Below the pieces are notes generated by a model that made no database searches, was not told the origin of the DNA, and saw only the letters and a list, made by a program, of their open reading frames with translations. 24,750 bases of DNA from NCBI RefSeq assembly GCF_000003605.2, contig NW_003124898.1:466438-491187 (forward strand). Reading direction: 5' to 3'. Below, piece after piece: positions 17,001 to 24,000 of this stretch (position 1 is the stretch's first letter; the number at the start of each line of letters is the position of its first letter). This stretch comes from Saccoglossus kowalevskii (lineage: Eukaryota > Hemichordata > Enteropneusta > Harrimaniidae). Made by a program: the position numbers and the translations under genes.

Positions 17001-19355
17001 TGTCATACTTTTATTATTATGAGTTAATAACATCAAAATACTGAAAATAAAAAAATTAAAAATTGGGGACACCCGAGGATTCTTTAAGGTATGAAATATC
17101 ATAGATAATGGTCAAAATTGTCATTTTTACACTTGTTTCTATAATATTAAATTTATTCATTCAAGTCTCAGAATTATGCTCAGTGACATAAGATGATAAA
17201 GTTGAATATTATTATTAATATGTAATCTAACATTGTGAAATCATTTCAAAAAATTAATTTAGTGAGTTTCCAGGGTGCTAGTTTTCCGTTATATACATCA
17301 TCTCCCCATAACGCATTGCACATTTGTGCAAAATTGGCTCAAACTGCTAGAAAATAGAGTTCAGTTATAGAGAATTCAGGCAATATATTAATGTCACTTT
17401 CATTGAAATTTCCACTGTGTCCAAACTTTTCTACACAATGTAAATCTATTATTATTTTTAAACTTCTGGTGTGTCTAATTATGTGGTGAAACCGTGTGAC
17501 AAAACACACTTTCTGAAATCAAAATTAACCTGTGGAGAAGCACTATCGAAAAGTGTCATCCATCTTGCTATTGTATACAACAATCTTAACGTCCTAGATA
17601 TTATGACATCAAAGGTTAGTAAGACACGAAATGATGAGAAATATGCTGAGAAAATTCAAATAATATTTATCAGAACAATCATGCGACTTTTGATCAATGA
17701 TAATGACCGTCTCATACTTGAGAAATATTAATATTGAATATCATGTACATGTTTCAGTTGGCGCGTCACAATGATCAAAACAGACAAATGGAAGAAGAAA
17801 TTCAGGATTTAATGCGAAGACTTGAAGAGGGGAAGGTGAGTGCTAACTATTTAGGATATATCAACTACCGGTGTACAATTATATCGTTATTGTTGAAGTG
17901 ATTTACTGTAGTATTCAAAACCGTGTTTAGCATTAATAACCAAGTCAACGTAGAAATTGGATGTGAAGGGAAAATTCAGTGGGAAACACAATATCAGTAT
18001 TTCACCGTACGACTTTCTTACGATTGACACAAGGGAGGATCATGAAATAAATTAGACAATGCTCCATGGCAGTTTATGGTATTTCACTGCTTTGTATATT
18101 ATTAGTTGGAAACAGCAATGGATGAGCAAGAACAATACAACAAATTTAAAGCGCTGTCTGAAGTGGCGGAGAGAAGACGATTACAGTTGTTACAAGAAGA
18201 AGCCACACTTGCTAGAGAACATGCCGAAGAACTGAGGAATTCAATGGATGCATCTTTTGGTGAGTCTTGCATTTCTCATAGACACCATCTTGTATGCAAG
18301 ACACCATCTTTTAATGAAAGACACAAACAATGAATGTATGACAGGGGGACTAAAATGGGCTTTCAAAAAGAGACAATTTTGATACATGTACGACTTTTTG
18401 ATATGGGTCTTATAGAACATATACTGATTCAGCACATGTTACATTGTTACAAACAAAAATTTTAGTATATGCCACGCGATGATTATGACACAGGGATCAC
18501 CACCCTTTAATAGATAAAATCATCATGAATCAACCAGCATAAAGAAATTCAGGCAAATTTTGTTTTGTTTTTTGAGATTGTATATTATGTGCATCTGAGC
18601 TTCATTCCATTATGGTTGATACTACCGTTACATCTTGACATTAAAACCCATCCTGATTTCATGTCGTTATTTCATTACAGAGCGTCTAAGAGATATCAGA
18701 ACACAACACGTGGAGAACAGTGTGACAAGTCCGTTACTACCAGAAAATGTCAGAACAAACGGCATCACATCAACTGACAATACATGTTTGAATAATTTGA
18801 GTTCTTCACCGGATAGCGATGTTCCATGTGAGTTGTACAGCTGATTACTTTAAGGTCTTGCATTTTTCAAACACATTGTTTGCCCAGTCAAACCTGTGTA
18901 ATTTGACAACAGATACTTTAAGATGGACTATAAATAAATATATGCTCATTTGTCTTGATTTACACAGGTTTATTTGACCAAACTTGAATTAAAATGTGAT
19001 CTTTATATAAAGATAGTCACTAACAGATGACGATGGTGATGTTTTATTTCAGAACTACGTTTAATATCAATTTCTTTTTTTGCCAGATTGCAACCTGAAA
19101 ACTTTCCCAATTTTATTAATTCTATTTCTTGTTTACAAAATCAAAAGGTGCATGTATTTTTTGTTATTTTCCCAAAAGTAATGTTTTTCTCTGATCTATG
19201 TACTTTCAGTTACATTGGATCGTGGACGAAAGACTTTTGAAAGACGAGAACAGGAACTGCTGAGAGAGGTTAGAGACATGCGAAGAAAACTTGCTTCAGA
19301 GAGCAGAAGAGCTAAACCGCCACCTGATTATATTTCTGATGATGATGAAGAATAA
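1940..19355 (+). CDS. TBC1D31: TBC1D31 (WDR67): complete gene, 22 coding exons, 1097 residues
   Basis: Exons join at 1940-2016, 2583-2738, 3340-3455, 3652-3830, 7116-7264, 7449-7608, 8335-8535, 9024-9203, 9565-9647, 9958-10104, 10653-10786, 11058-11191, 13152-13331, 14203-14382, 15026-15231, 15701-15929, 16319-16459, 16755-16871, 17758-17835, 18106-18259, 18681-18827 and 19210-19355. All introns are GT-AG, phases agree at every junction, and 3294 bases give 1097 residues, close to the human protein (about 1066). Residues about 30-345 are WD40 repeats, about 347-406 a variable linker, about 410-640 the TBC domain, and about 690-1000 a charged coiled coil, with an acidic C-terminus. The start has A at -3 and an in-frame TGA upstream at 1892. 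TBC1D31 is a centrosome/centriolar-satellite protein reported to scaffold PKA and the ligase praja2 in OFD1 turnover during ciliogenesis. The canonical RabGAP Arg and Gln fingers are absent. Confidence 0.96.
2017..2582 (+). other. TBC1D31: TBC1D31 intron 1, nothing recognised
   Basis: 566 bases, GTGAGT...TTTCAG, T-rich toward the acceptor. No gene, RNA or repeat is recognised. Confidence 0.6.
2583..2738 (+). CDS. TBC1D31: TBC1D31 exon 2 (residues 26-78)
   Basis: Encodes the first WD40 blade, including FVAGDHQGNIYVFDL, which is nearly invariant in the family. Acceptor TTTCAG, donor GTGAGA, phase 2. Confidence 0.95.
2788..3240. mobile_element. MITE-like element flanked by TTAA (intron 2)
   Basis: 453 bases lie between TTAA at 2784-2787 and TTAA at 3241-3244. 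Inverted copies of GCTACCATWAAAA occur near the ends (from 2796, and ending with the ATGGTAGC at 3228-3235). TTAA target duplications are typical of piggyBac and Kolobok superfamilies. No transposase is visible. The outermost bases match poorly, so the limits and class are tentative. Confidence 0.42.
3340..3455 (+). CDS. TBC1D31: TBC1D31 exon 3 (residues 78-117)
   Basis: WD40 segment reading ACTALAFTLRR..EFLVALSD. The acceptor is the AATAG at 3339. It ends in phase 1 at a GTAAGT donor. Confidence 0.94.
3652..3830 (+). CDS. TBC1D31: TBC1D31 exon 4 (residues 117-176)
   Basis: WD40 repeat with the classic ending AQLWDLDTFERKRKLN, followed by RQSVGI. Phase 0 donor GTACGT, which opens the longest intron (3285 bases). 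Confidence 0.96.
3953..3990 (+). repeat. dispersed repeat copy A in intron 4
   Basis: The block GATATTCACTAGGTTCACTG plus TTTTGAAGGAAACAA resembles 6792-6835 in the same intron (GATATTTACTAGGATTC...ACTGG.TTGTGAAGAAAACAA). The motif TTCACTGG.TTT also occurs in the TIR MITE at 9325-9510, suggesting relics of one repeat family. Confidence 0.35.
4777..5970. mobile_element. non-autonomous TIR DNA transposon, about 1.19 kb (intron 4)
   Basis: The left end (4777-4801) reads TACCGTACTTCCCCGATCGT and AAGCC. The reverse complement of the right end (5946-5970) reads TACCGTACTTCCCTGATCAT and AAGCC, giving 23 of 25 identical positions. The element is bounded by TA, consistent with a TA target duplication (mariner-like or other TA-inserting families). 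Inside the left end the motif CC.GA..RTAAGCCC recurs at about 4788, 4806 and 4863, like subterminal transposase sites. No transposase reading frame was seen; a 246-base open frame at 4976-5221 has no recognisable domain. Confidence 0.75.
6403..6420 (+). promoter_or_regulatory. YY1-like plus ETS-like composite in intron 4
   Basis: AAGATGGCGCAAACGGAAGT (centred on 6410) joins a YY1-type AAGATGGCG and an ETS-type CGGAAGT within 20 bases. This is a promoter-like pairing in otherwise A+T-rich intron. No start site or downstream reading frame supports a transcript, and it might be the end of an unrecognised repeat. Confidence 0.22.
6792..6835 (+). repeat. dispersed repeat copy B in intron 4
   Basis: Partner of the block at 3953-3990, with the same ATATTYACTAGG..TTC..ACTGG order. 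It is preceded by TTTCATTTTAGCAG at about 6764, which recalls the AGCTGAA/ATTTTCGCTG subterminal repeats of the 9325 MITE. Confidence 0.32.
7116..7264 (+). CDS. TBC1D31: TBC1D31 exon 5 (residues 177-226)
   Basis: Encodes VFFLPLSNTIMTCFKDDSIF, a WD40 strand set conserved with vertebrates. Acceptor TTTCTCTAG. Donor GTAAGT in phase 2. Confidence 0.95.
7449..7608 (+). CDS. TBC1D31: TBC1D31 exon 6 (residues 226-279)
   Basis: WD40 segment with LLVAGGKSRFIHIWALDTRR and then LEFLPESFDGGSSQ. Ends in phase 0 at GTAAGA. Confidence 0.95.
7609..8334 (+). other. TBC1D31: TBC1D31 intron 6, nothing recognised
   Basis: 726 bases. It contains a C-rich patch (about 7776-7790) and A+T-rich sequence. No repeat or RNA gene is recognised. 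The two minus-strand open frames here are not family-like. Confidence 0.55.
8335..8535 (+). CDS. TBC1D31: TBC1D31 exon 7 (residues 280-346)
   Basis: Last WD40 segment: VVGVLSQDGIMRFVNVNTCK through TNIYSAQALTAELNK. It joins directly to the proline-rich PPPP start of exon 8, as in vertebrates. Confidence 0.96.
8679..8834. mobile_element. short MITE, copy 1 (intron 7), hAT-like termini
   Basis: 156 bases ending ...GGGGAGAACACTG, whose reverse complement CAGTGTTCTCCCC matches the left end CCCTGTTCTCCCC in 11 of 13 positions. The interior ATTTGCATAACA, TATGTTAAT and GGAAYCC...TAATGCCC are shared in order with 13950-14101. CAGTG/CAGGG ends suggest hAT, but no clear 8-bp target duplication is visible. 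Confidence 0.6.
9024..9203 (+). CDS. TBC1D31: TBC1D31 exon 8 (residues 347-406)
   Basis: Lys/Thr-rich linker between the WD40 and TBC parts. It opens PPPPLVKA, shared with vertebrates, and is otherwise divergent. Phase 0 at both ends (180 bases). Confidence 0.88.
9325..9510. mobile_element. 186-bp palindromic TIR MITE (intron 8)
   Basis: The two ends are inverted copies of TACTGTAAAATACTTTATTT followed by T, (A/C) and GCTGAA, i.e. 27 of 28 positions. It is flanked by TA, fitting a TA-target (mariner-like) MITE. The interior holds further degenerate copies of TTCRCTGAWWTTATTTTC in both orientations. It occupies about half of this 361-base intron. Confidence 0.82.
9565..9647 (+). CDS. TBC1D31: TBC1D31 exon 9 (residues 407-434)
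   Basis: Start of the TBC domain: ELPEGLN and LKGYGEYPSKYR. Short exon (83 bases), acceptor CTCTACAG, donor GTAATG in phase 2. Confidence 0.95.
9958..10104 (+). CDS. TBC1D31: TBC1D31 exon 10 (residues 434-483)
   Basis: TBC core helices: MFIWRSLLRLPEN and SLTDKGTHIAW (Asp456, Thr459), then YPIKSRKLLRVLQR. Residue 459 occupies the catalytic-Arg position of active TBC RabGAPs and is Thr. Part of this exon is echoed in the following intron. Confidence 0.96.
10115..10141 (+). repeat. in-frame echo of exon 10 in intron 10
   Basis: This block matches exon 10 positions 10013-10039 in 24 of 27 bases; all three differences are exon C to intron T. The offset is 102 bases (34 codons), so it stays in the exon frame and reads SLIDKGIHI against SLTDKGTHI in the exon. 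It lies 10 bases after the donor and is removed by normal splicing. Confidence 0.6.
10142..10652 (+). other. TBC1D31: TBC1D31 intron 10, remainder, nothing recognised
   Basis: A+T-rich, with a normal AATTACAG acceptor. No gene or mobile element is recognised. Confidence 0.5.
10653..10786 (+). CDS. TBC1D31: TBC1D31 exon 11 (residues 483-528)
   Basis: TBC segment LAHWSAIFGETDYLPLLGF, then KLFQNNQLVCFEVIAT. The YxQ glutamine finger of active TBC domains appears here as Tyr-Leu-Pro (500-502). Phase 1 donor GTAAGT. Confidence 0.95.
11058..11191 (+). CDS. TBC1D31: TBC1D31 exon 12 (residues 528-572)
   Basis: TBC segment NWCQHWFEFFPNPPINVLSM, then HDKELLQHF. Phase 0 donor GTAGGT just before the minisatellite-bearing intron. 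Confidence 0.96.
11268..12935 (+). repeat. 20-bp minisatellite array with ordered variants (intron 12)
   Basis: At least 74 visible units of ACCATGTTTCAATTCTTTGG and variants in register from 11281: a (CAATTCTTTGG), b (CAGTGGTTTGG), c (TAATTCTTTGG), d (CAGTGTTTTAG, always followed by a unit beginning CCC), and units beginning ACA. The array lies wholly in intron 12 between two conserved TBC-domain exons. Because 20 is not a multiple of 3, it opens long periodic reading frames in all plus-strand frames; these are not genes. Confidence 0.97.
11710..11866. other. assembly gap (157 N) inside the minisatellite
   Basis: The repeat register shifts by 3 bases across the gap (unit starts 11701 and 11884). 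The 186 bases before it (11524-11709) are identical to the 186 after it (11867-12052), so the gap may be false. Confidence 0.98.
13152..13331 (+). CDS. TBC1D31: TBC1D31 exon 13 (residues 573-632)
   Basis: TBC segment YAWPLMETLFSEVL, DEWLKLWDNVFSNHPSF. Conserved with vertebrates, so the gene resumes correctly after the repeat array. Phase 0 at both ends. Confidence 0.96.
13332..13949 (+). other. TBC1D31: TBC1D31 intron 13, first part, nothing recognised
   Basis: Opens GTAAGT with a C/T-rich patch at 13347-13361. No gene or repeat is recognised before the MITE at 13950. Confidence 0.5.
13950..14101. mobile_element. short MITE, copy 2 (intron 13), hAT-like termini
   Basis: 152 bases starting CAGTGTTCCCCCAG; the reverse complement of its end reads CAGGGTTCTCCCCAGGGC. 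The interior order ATTTGCATAACA, TATGTTAAT, GGAACCCC and ATAATGCCC matches copy 1 at 8679-8834. No convincing target duplication. Confidence 0.65.
14203..14382 (+). CDS. TBC1D31: TBC1D31 exon 14 (residues 633-692)
   Basis: End of the TBC region: FFHHRNSVDI and LTKGQYPVFNKYPKFIVDYQ, a highly conserved block just before the coiled coil. Confidence 0.96.
14383..15025 (+). other. TBC1D31: TBC1D31 intron 14, nothing recognised
   Basis: 643 bases, GTAAGA...AACAG. A+T-rich. No gene, RNA or repeat is recognised. Confidence 0.5.
15026..15231 (+). CDS. TBC1D31: TBC1D31 exon 15 (residues 693-761)
   Basis: Start of the coiled coil: AQERERIRQDEMEYLRQRQ and WYRQQELIKDAEEERRKLL. Strong Glu/Arg/Lys/Gln bias. 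Phase 2 donor GTCAGT. Confidence 0.94.
15312..15354 (-). repeat. poly(T) flanked by 16-bp direct repeats (intron 15)
   Basis: ATGAAATGCATAATTT occurs at 15312-15327 and again at 15339-15354 with 11 T between. This is what a retroposon insertion reduced to its tail (minus orientation) with a target duplication would look like. A local duplication by slippage is the alternative. Confidence 0.5.
15415..15445. repeat. imperfect hairpin with opposed YY1-like sites (intron 15)
   Basis: CAAAATGGTGGCGC (15415-15428) faces GCGCCATTTTG (15435-15445) across a 6-base loop. Outside it, ATGTAAAACAAAA and TTTTGTTTTGCAT form a further inverted pair. It could be a small palindromic repeat. Confidence 0.45.
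15701..15929 (+). CDS. TBC1D31: TBC1D31 exon 16 (residues 761-837)
   Basis: Coiled coil including MKRELRIKEMQL, DAARRKF and ELKRLDEELARKV, all recognisable in vertebrate TBC1D31. Phase 0 donor GTAACA. Confidence 0.95.
15930..16318 (+). other. TBC1D31: TBC1D31 intron 16, nothing recognised
   Basis: 389 bases ending in a good pyrimidine tract before CTATTCAG. Nothing else is recognised. Confidence 0.5.
16319..16459 (+). CDS. TBC1D31: TBC1D31 exon 17 (residues 838-884)
   Basis: Coiled coil ELARIQSEADYHRRVDYD; 141 bases, phase 0 at both ends. Confidence 0.92.
16755..16871 (+). CDS. TBC1D31: TBC1D31 exon 18 (residues 885-923)
   Basis: Charged helix with VAQAEQLHSDAQMRKETEVR. Phase 0 at both ends (117 bases), acceptor CTCCCTACAG. 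Confidence 0.9.
16872..17757 (+). other. TBC1D31: TBC1D31 intron 18, with an open frame of unknown meaning
   Basis: 886 bases. An 86-codon plus-strand open frame at 17471-17731 includes IHLAIVYNNLNVLDIM, which has the spacing of an ankyrin-repeat helix pair (HLA....N..V...M). It has no good splice sites joining it to exons 18 or 19 and is probably a chance frame or a decayed fragment. Confidence 0.3.
17758..17835 (+). CDS. TBC1D31: TBC1D31 exon 19 (residues 924-949)
   Basis: Short 78-base exon, LARHNDQNRQMEEEIQDL, phase 0 at both ends. Supported by phase and coiled-coil composition. Its sequence is less conserved than that of exon 16. Confidence 0.86.
18106..18259 (+). CDS. TBC1D31: TBC1D31 exon 20 (residues 950-1001)
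   Basis: Coiled coil LETAMDEQEQYNKFKALSEV followed by a Glu/Ala-rich helix. Phase 1 donor GTGAGT. Confidence 0.88.
18260..18680 (+). other. TBC1D31: TBC1D31 intron 20, short direct repeat only
   Basis: 421 bases. AGACACCATCTT occurs at about 18280 and again at about 18299. No gene is seen. Confidence 0.45.
18681..18827 (+). CDS. TBC1D31: TBC1D31 exon 21 (residues 1001-1050)
   Basis: Opens with a helix ERLRDIRTQH and then a Ser/Thr/Asn-rich disordered stretch. Acceptor TTTCATTACAG, donor GTGAGT in phase 1. Confidence 0.86.
18828..19209 (+). other. TBC1D31: TBC1D31 intron 21, nothing recognised
   Basis: 382 bases, T-rich before TACTTTCAG. No feature is recognised. Confidence 0.5.
19210..19355 (+). 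CDS. TBC1D31: TBC1D31 exon 22 (residues 1050-1097, stop)
   Basis: Short coiled coil (REQELLREVRDMRRKLASES) and an acidic end SDDDEE, with TAA at 19353-19355. The vertebrate protein also ends with an Arg-rich helix near the C-terminus, though the last residues differ. Confidence 0.9.
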
Positions 19356-19510
19356 ATAACATTACATAGCCTTGGATTGCAGTGATGTGAGAATAGTCAA
19401 ATCCTTCAATCAGTGAAAATAAGGACTTATCATGTTTACTTTGTTGAAGTGCATATCAACAAGAAATTGACAATACAAATAAGTCAAAAATGTTTGTTTT
19501 GGTGTGATTT

Positions 19511-19516
19511 AATAAA
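19511..19516 (+). terminator. TBC1D31: poly(A) signal 1, AATAAA
   Basis: Canonical hexamer 156 bases after the TBC1D31 stop codon; a short 3' UTR form is possible. Confidence 0.45.
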
Positions 19517-19780
19517 AGTACATGAATATTTTAAATTGTGATTTGGTAAAGCTCATTTTTAACAGAGCAAGTTCATATGCTTCTTATTGAGCAAATACAG
19601 TATTTTTCTTTTTTCATTTGCACTGCCAGTTAACTGATACAACTACGCAACTCTTTCCAGTTAAGGTTTTCCAGTGTATAAAAACATCTATATAATTGTG
19701 TTATGATTCCATCCTGTCATCTTTTCTTCAAGCTCTTTTTAATGACCTGTGTCTAAACATTTTCATTGCCATTTCTTTTG

Positions 19781-19786
19781 AATAAA
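19781..19786 (+). terminator. TBC1D31: poly(A) signal 2, AATAAA
   Basis: Canonical hexamer followed by CTTGTATTTT, a U/GU-rich downstream element. Best candidate for the main cleavage site. Confidence 0.55.
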
Positions 19787-20000
19787 CTTGTATTTTAAAA
19801 GTTGATAAAAAAGAAATCAAAAAATTATGTATAGCTGTATTTTATGACTAAAAGTCAACATTTGTTCTTCCACTTTTATACAGTAATCTTAATATTTGAT
19901 AATTATACTTATTCAAATTTGTAAATTGATCATTCAATAATCAAAAATAATATTTTTTATAGAAATTGTTCTTTATTATGGAACTATAACTCTACAAAAG

Positions 20001-20006
20001 AATAAA
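20001..20006 (+). terminator. TBC1D31: poly(A) signal 3, AATAAA
   Basis: A third plus-strand hexamer. A minus-strand AATAAA lies only 24 bases away (19972-19977), so long 3' ends of the convergent genes could overlap here. Confidence 0.35.
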
Positions 20007-20029
20007 ATATCAATATCTTTTCAAATCAG

Positions 20030-21055
20030 TTGTTGAGTGTAACTTGTGTACAGGACATAGATGTGTTGTAACATCATTTCAGTTTTCCTCTATGCTCTAT
20101 GTGGATCTGATAAAGATGCGGATCTGTAATGGTAAAGGAATTAACACAATGAGAATGTACAGATATGAAATTCTTAAGCTCTTTTGTCATGCACTGTAAA
20201 ATAATATGAGGTTGTTACAAGAATACCTTACAGTATGCATGAAGACAGTACGGCTGGAGTATTGACCTGTCTGAGTGCATACTTTGAGGTATTCTCGTAA
20301 TAACCTTATTATTATACATCTTTTCCTTCCAAGGATACATTATGGAAATGCCGAAATTCAAAAAGTTTAGAACAGAATCAGCGAACTTCTTTGTGTCGAG
20401 TCTGGTCAAACCCTGATGGCAGCCATATTTGTTTTTATTATTAGAGGAAGCTTATGCGCGTAATCATTCCATATTTGGAATTCGCATTTCCTAATGTGGT
20501 AGGATGAAAATACTGCAAAATTATGGCACGCTGTAACTTATGGCGTTACGGTGACGGATGTATAATAATTATTATTACAACTACGAACAAAATACATGTA
20601 TCAAGACTGTTGTACATGCTGACTGGGAACGTTTATGTACACACTCCAAGGATTCTGCATTGTTTGTTGTGTTGGCATCAACAACAGTAGACACTGCACA
20701 ATATATTGGTTTTAAAGTGTGTGAAGTTGGAAAGTGTGATGCCAGCAAAATCAGACCGGTAAATAGATTGCAAAGACAGTATTGATAACTTGTGTATAGT
20801 ACATGTCTCTAGACTCTACTGTACATGCAATTGACATGTTTTTCTGTTAGATATTACCACTTTTACAACATTTAAAGGGTGGTGGGGGTGGTGGTGGTGG
20901 TCGCGCAGCTTTTATTCAAATTTGTGAACAAACAATGTATTTTACCAGCATTGTGTATGTCATAATGAGTCCCATACAACGACCACAGACACCACCCTTC
21001 AATGGATACTATGATTGTAGAGGTTTTGAACATCAACAGTGTTCTAAATACTTAC
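20030..21055. other. intergenic / 3' region of the minus-strand gene
   Basis: Between the last TBC1D31 poly(A) signal and the last well-supported minus exon. It must hold the end of the minus-strand gene. One phase-compatible terminal exon candidate is 20228-20270 (minus). A G-rich plus-strand patch lies at 20878-20900. The plus frame at 20558-20785 is not recognised. Confidence 0.4.
20878..20900 (+). repeat. G-rich GGT-repeat patch
   Basis: GGGTGGTGGGGGTGGTGGTG and following GGTGG form a GGT-type microsatellite, with several GG runs that could stack as a two-tier quadruplex. On the minus strand it reads as a CCA/CCC tract. Confidence 0.5.
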
Positions 21056-21084
21056 AATACAGGTCTTCTTGGCTGATAACTTAA
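21056..21084 (-). CDS. TP-rich gene, exon h (short)
   Basis: 29 bases reading LSYQPRRPV with two bases left over. Strong acceptor ATCTATTTCAG and donor GTAAGT. Phase-compatible with exon g. Its shortness makes it less certain. Confidence 0.45.
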
Positions 21085-24000
21085 CTGAAATAGATATTAA
21101 ATAAAGTATTTATTATTCTCCACTAGAAATGTAAAGCATATGTACTACCGGGGGTACTAATACTATACATGCTCTATTAAAAGCGCATCACCAATTGAAG
21201 ATCACCAACTAAAAATCAGATTTGTTGTCTATTAATTCATCAAAATAATACTTATTTTGACCATAGAACACTTGTGCCTATTCAAATGTGGTACATCTAT
21301 AATGATGGATCATTCCATTATCTGTTCTGCTCAAGTCTAATGACCGATTTGTTTTTGATGTGACATTGTGATTGCTCACAGGTAATTTTATGTATGCTGA
21401 TGGTTACTCACATGTATTTGCCTTCTAGAAGGATCCCAATGTCCACTTTGAGATAATGGTGTGCTAAAACCTGCAAGTATTAATCAAATCAAATAACATC
21501 AATAAAATTCTACAAATTTCGTCTGATTTTGGACCTGTGCGAACAATAATACATGTTTTAATGATCTGTAAAAGTTCCGCTGCTGCTGTATTGAGGAACT
21601 TACCCTGTTGTGTTGGTGTGACATTTTGAGAATTTGTGGGAGTCCTGAATCCACTACTCTGGTTAGTCCCTCTAACAGAATAAAGATTATAGAGATAAGT
21701 TTTCACATTTTTCCAAATGTTATTGTAATTTTGTAACATTTTTGGCTTGCCTGCAATGAAGTGAAGGTAAAATAGTGGCGAAATATCTGTTGTGCATGTT
21801 TGTCGTTTTTTGTCGTAAATTATTCTTGTGGGCGTGATAACGGCAACATTATTCAGATGATTGCTATTAAACTTGCTTATATATATTCATTTGAATATTA
21901 CGTATGACCTAAGGTTAGTAATTTTGACACAAGTTTACACACAGTATGAAATGTTTTTTTGCGGAAAAAATTAAAAAAAATTAATTCCCATAGGAATCCA
22001 TGTTCAAACATTACTCCACTAAGATCCCCAAATAATTCATAATAACCCTAAGCATCCATCGTATCATTACATTTGATTTTTTAACCATATGTACGGTAAC
22101 TAATTGAAATTTTGAAAGAATTTGTGTTTATCACACTTACTGGCTTGCAGGACTGACTGACATAGGTGAAGTTTTATAGCTTAATCTGTTTGGAGTATAC
22201 ATTTCATGTCTTCCTGGAGTCACATTACTTTGCCTGTAAGGAAGTCATGTATACTAATATTCTTAAGTGTTCAAATATTGATTTTCAAATGAGTAAAATA
22301 CCATCAATTGCAATGCACAGTCCCTGTTTGGTATTGGCAGTAGTCTCCTTCAATGTTCCCTACAAGTCACATGTAGATACACATGTATACCAAAGGGCTG
22401 CATGCATCAACTGTTGGCCAACACTGAACAGAATCAGTCATTATATTCCAGAGAAACTAGTGCGGATACTACAACAAAAACAAAGTGGTCGCTAGTCAGC
22501 CATTTTTGTTCAAATTACCCTGTTTGCAAATTTGATTACCAATATTGCTGCTAGTCAGCCATATTTGAATCTAGAGAAAATCAATGTGGATATGTAAGTC
22601 GTATCATACATATTTTTTTGTGTGAAAGTTTGAAATAGATCGTCAAAGCCTGAGAAATTGCTCTGGACTACAGACAGACTGAACTCAAATGAGAGTTAAA
22701 CTTGTACACTAAAAATACACTATATAAAGAGTATAGTGATGCTGGATGGGCGAAGATAATATTCCATGTAAACGCTAAGGTATATATACCACTCACCTTA
22801 CAGCATGACCAGTTGGAGTTTTTTGTAATGACGTACCCCCCATGAGAGGAGTAGGTGGTGTACCTGTGAACAAATTTAGGTTTAGTAAATATACTATGTA
22901 TATATATATATAGTTATCTCGATAAGTTTGACATGAATGGTTAAACTATGAACTTTCGCTTAGAACAAAAAGTTTTGATCAGTTTTAAAGGCCATGCTCA
23001 GAATTTTTATTTTTGATTTGTAAGAAAATAAGGGGGCACGTGCCTTCTGTTGGCAGTGCAATATCTTGTTCACACATGCACAAATTGACTTTCTTAATGT
23101 TTCTCTGAGTGACATAAAAAATAAATTGCACCATTACAAAAAATAAGCTATGAGTAAAAGAGCTGCGTTATGAAAGTAATACAAGTCAAAATGGTAATTA
23201 GTAATTTGCAAATCTTTTTTCTAATGAAATTGTGACCTGGTGGTGGTTTGTAAATTTTAAATAACGTTAGACTGTAAATCAATAGAAAAACTAAAATGAT
23301 GTTATTGTGAGGATCAACTGCTACTAAACTAGATACCCAATTAATGATTTTATGAGTCCTGGGAAAATATATAAGATGAAATGATATGCACCCCTCATCC
23401 TATGAATTAATAGGACTGAGTAAAATTTTGTTAAGATAATTGATAGATTAGGTAATCAATTAAAAAATACAGGGCTTGAAATTCACATCGATATTTACAG
23501 TAACGAATAAACTTACCCATTTTACCATCAACAGGTGGTGTTCTCATTGTAATTCTACCTGGACCTTTGGGAGTGCAAGTTTGCTGAAAATATATCAATA
23601 ATTGTAATTTATTAAGGGTAAGATAGTTATACTATGACCATTAAGGATTTCATATTACAGAAAAGTAGCAATGGTCTGATTGTTAATTATTATATTACTC
23701 ACATCATACTGTGATGCTCCAGCATCTCCACTTCCATTTTGTGGTCTTCAGAAGGAAGAAAACGGAAGAATAATGAAATTGAGGGTAATACTTTCTGTCA
23801 AAATACCTAGGTTCTGAGAAATCTACATCGTAATTATGTATAGTTTTGTCAATTAACAAGCACTTTTCGAATCTCAATCAGGAAAGTGTTGCATGACCAT
23901 ATTGGGAAGTTACTATGTAGACGAAACCTATTGCTATGTAATGTTTAGCAAAACTACCCGTACCAGTCTGTAAATTCTGTTTTTCGAGACTGAACTCAAA

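Larger units (their letters stand above)
19356..19810 (+). other. TBC1D31: TBC1D31 3' UTR
   Basis: A+T-rich sequence after the stop codon with AATAAA at 19511 and 19781. The second is followed by T/G-rich sequence, a good context for cleavage near 19800-19810. The extent is inferred. Confidence 0.6.

Noticed and set aside
20215-20409. Minus-strand open frame as terminal exon of the TP-rich gene
   Set aside because: Its acceptor near 20425 has no pyrimidine tract, and the frame compatible with exon f would skip well-supported exon g.
20558-20785. 75-codon plus-strand open frame
   Set aside because: No recognisable domain; low-complexity start; intergenic.
22166-22495. 109-codon plus-strand open frame
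   Set aside because: No family resemblance, lies in an intron of the minus-strand gene, no splice context.
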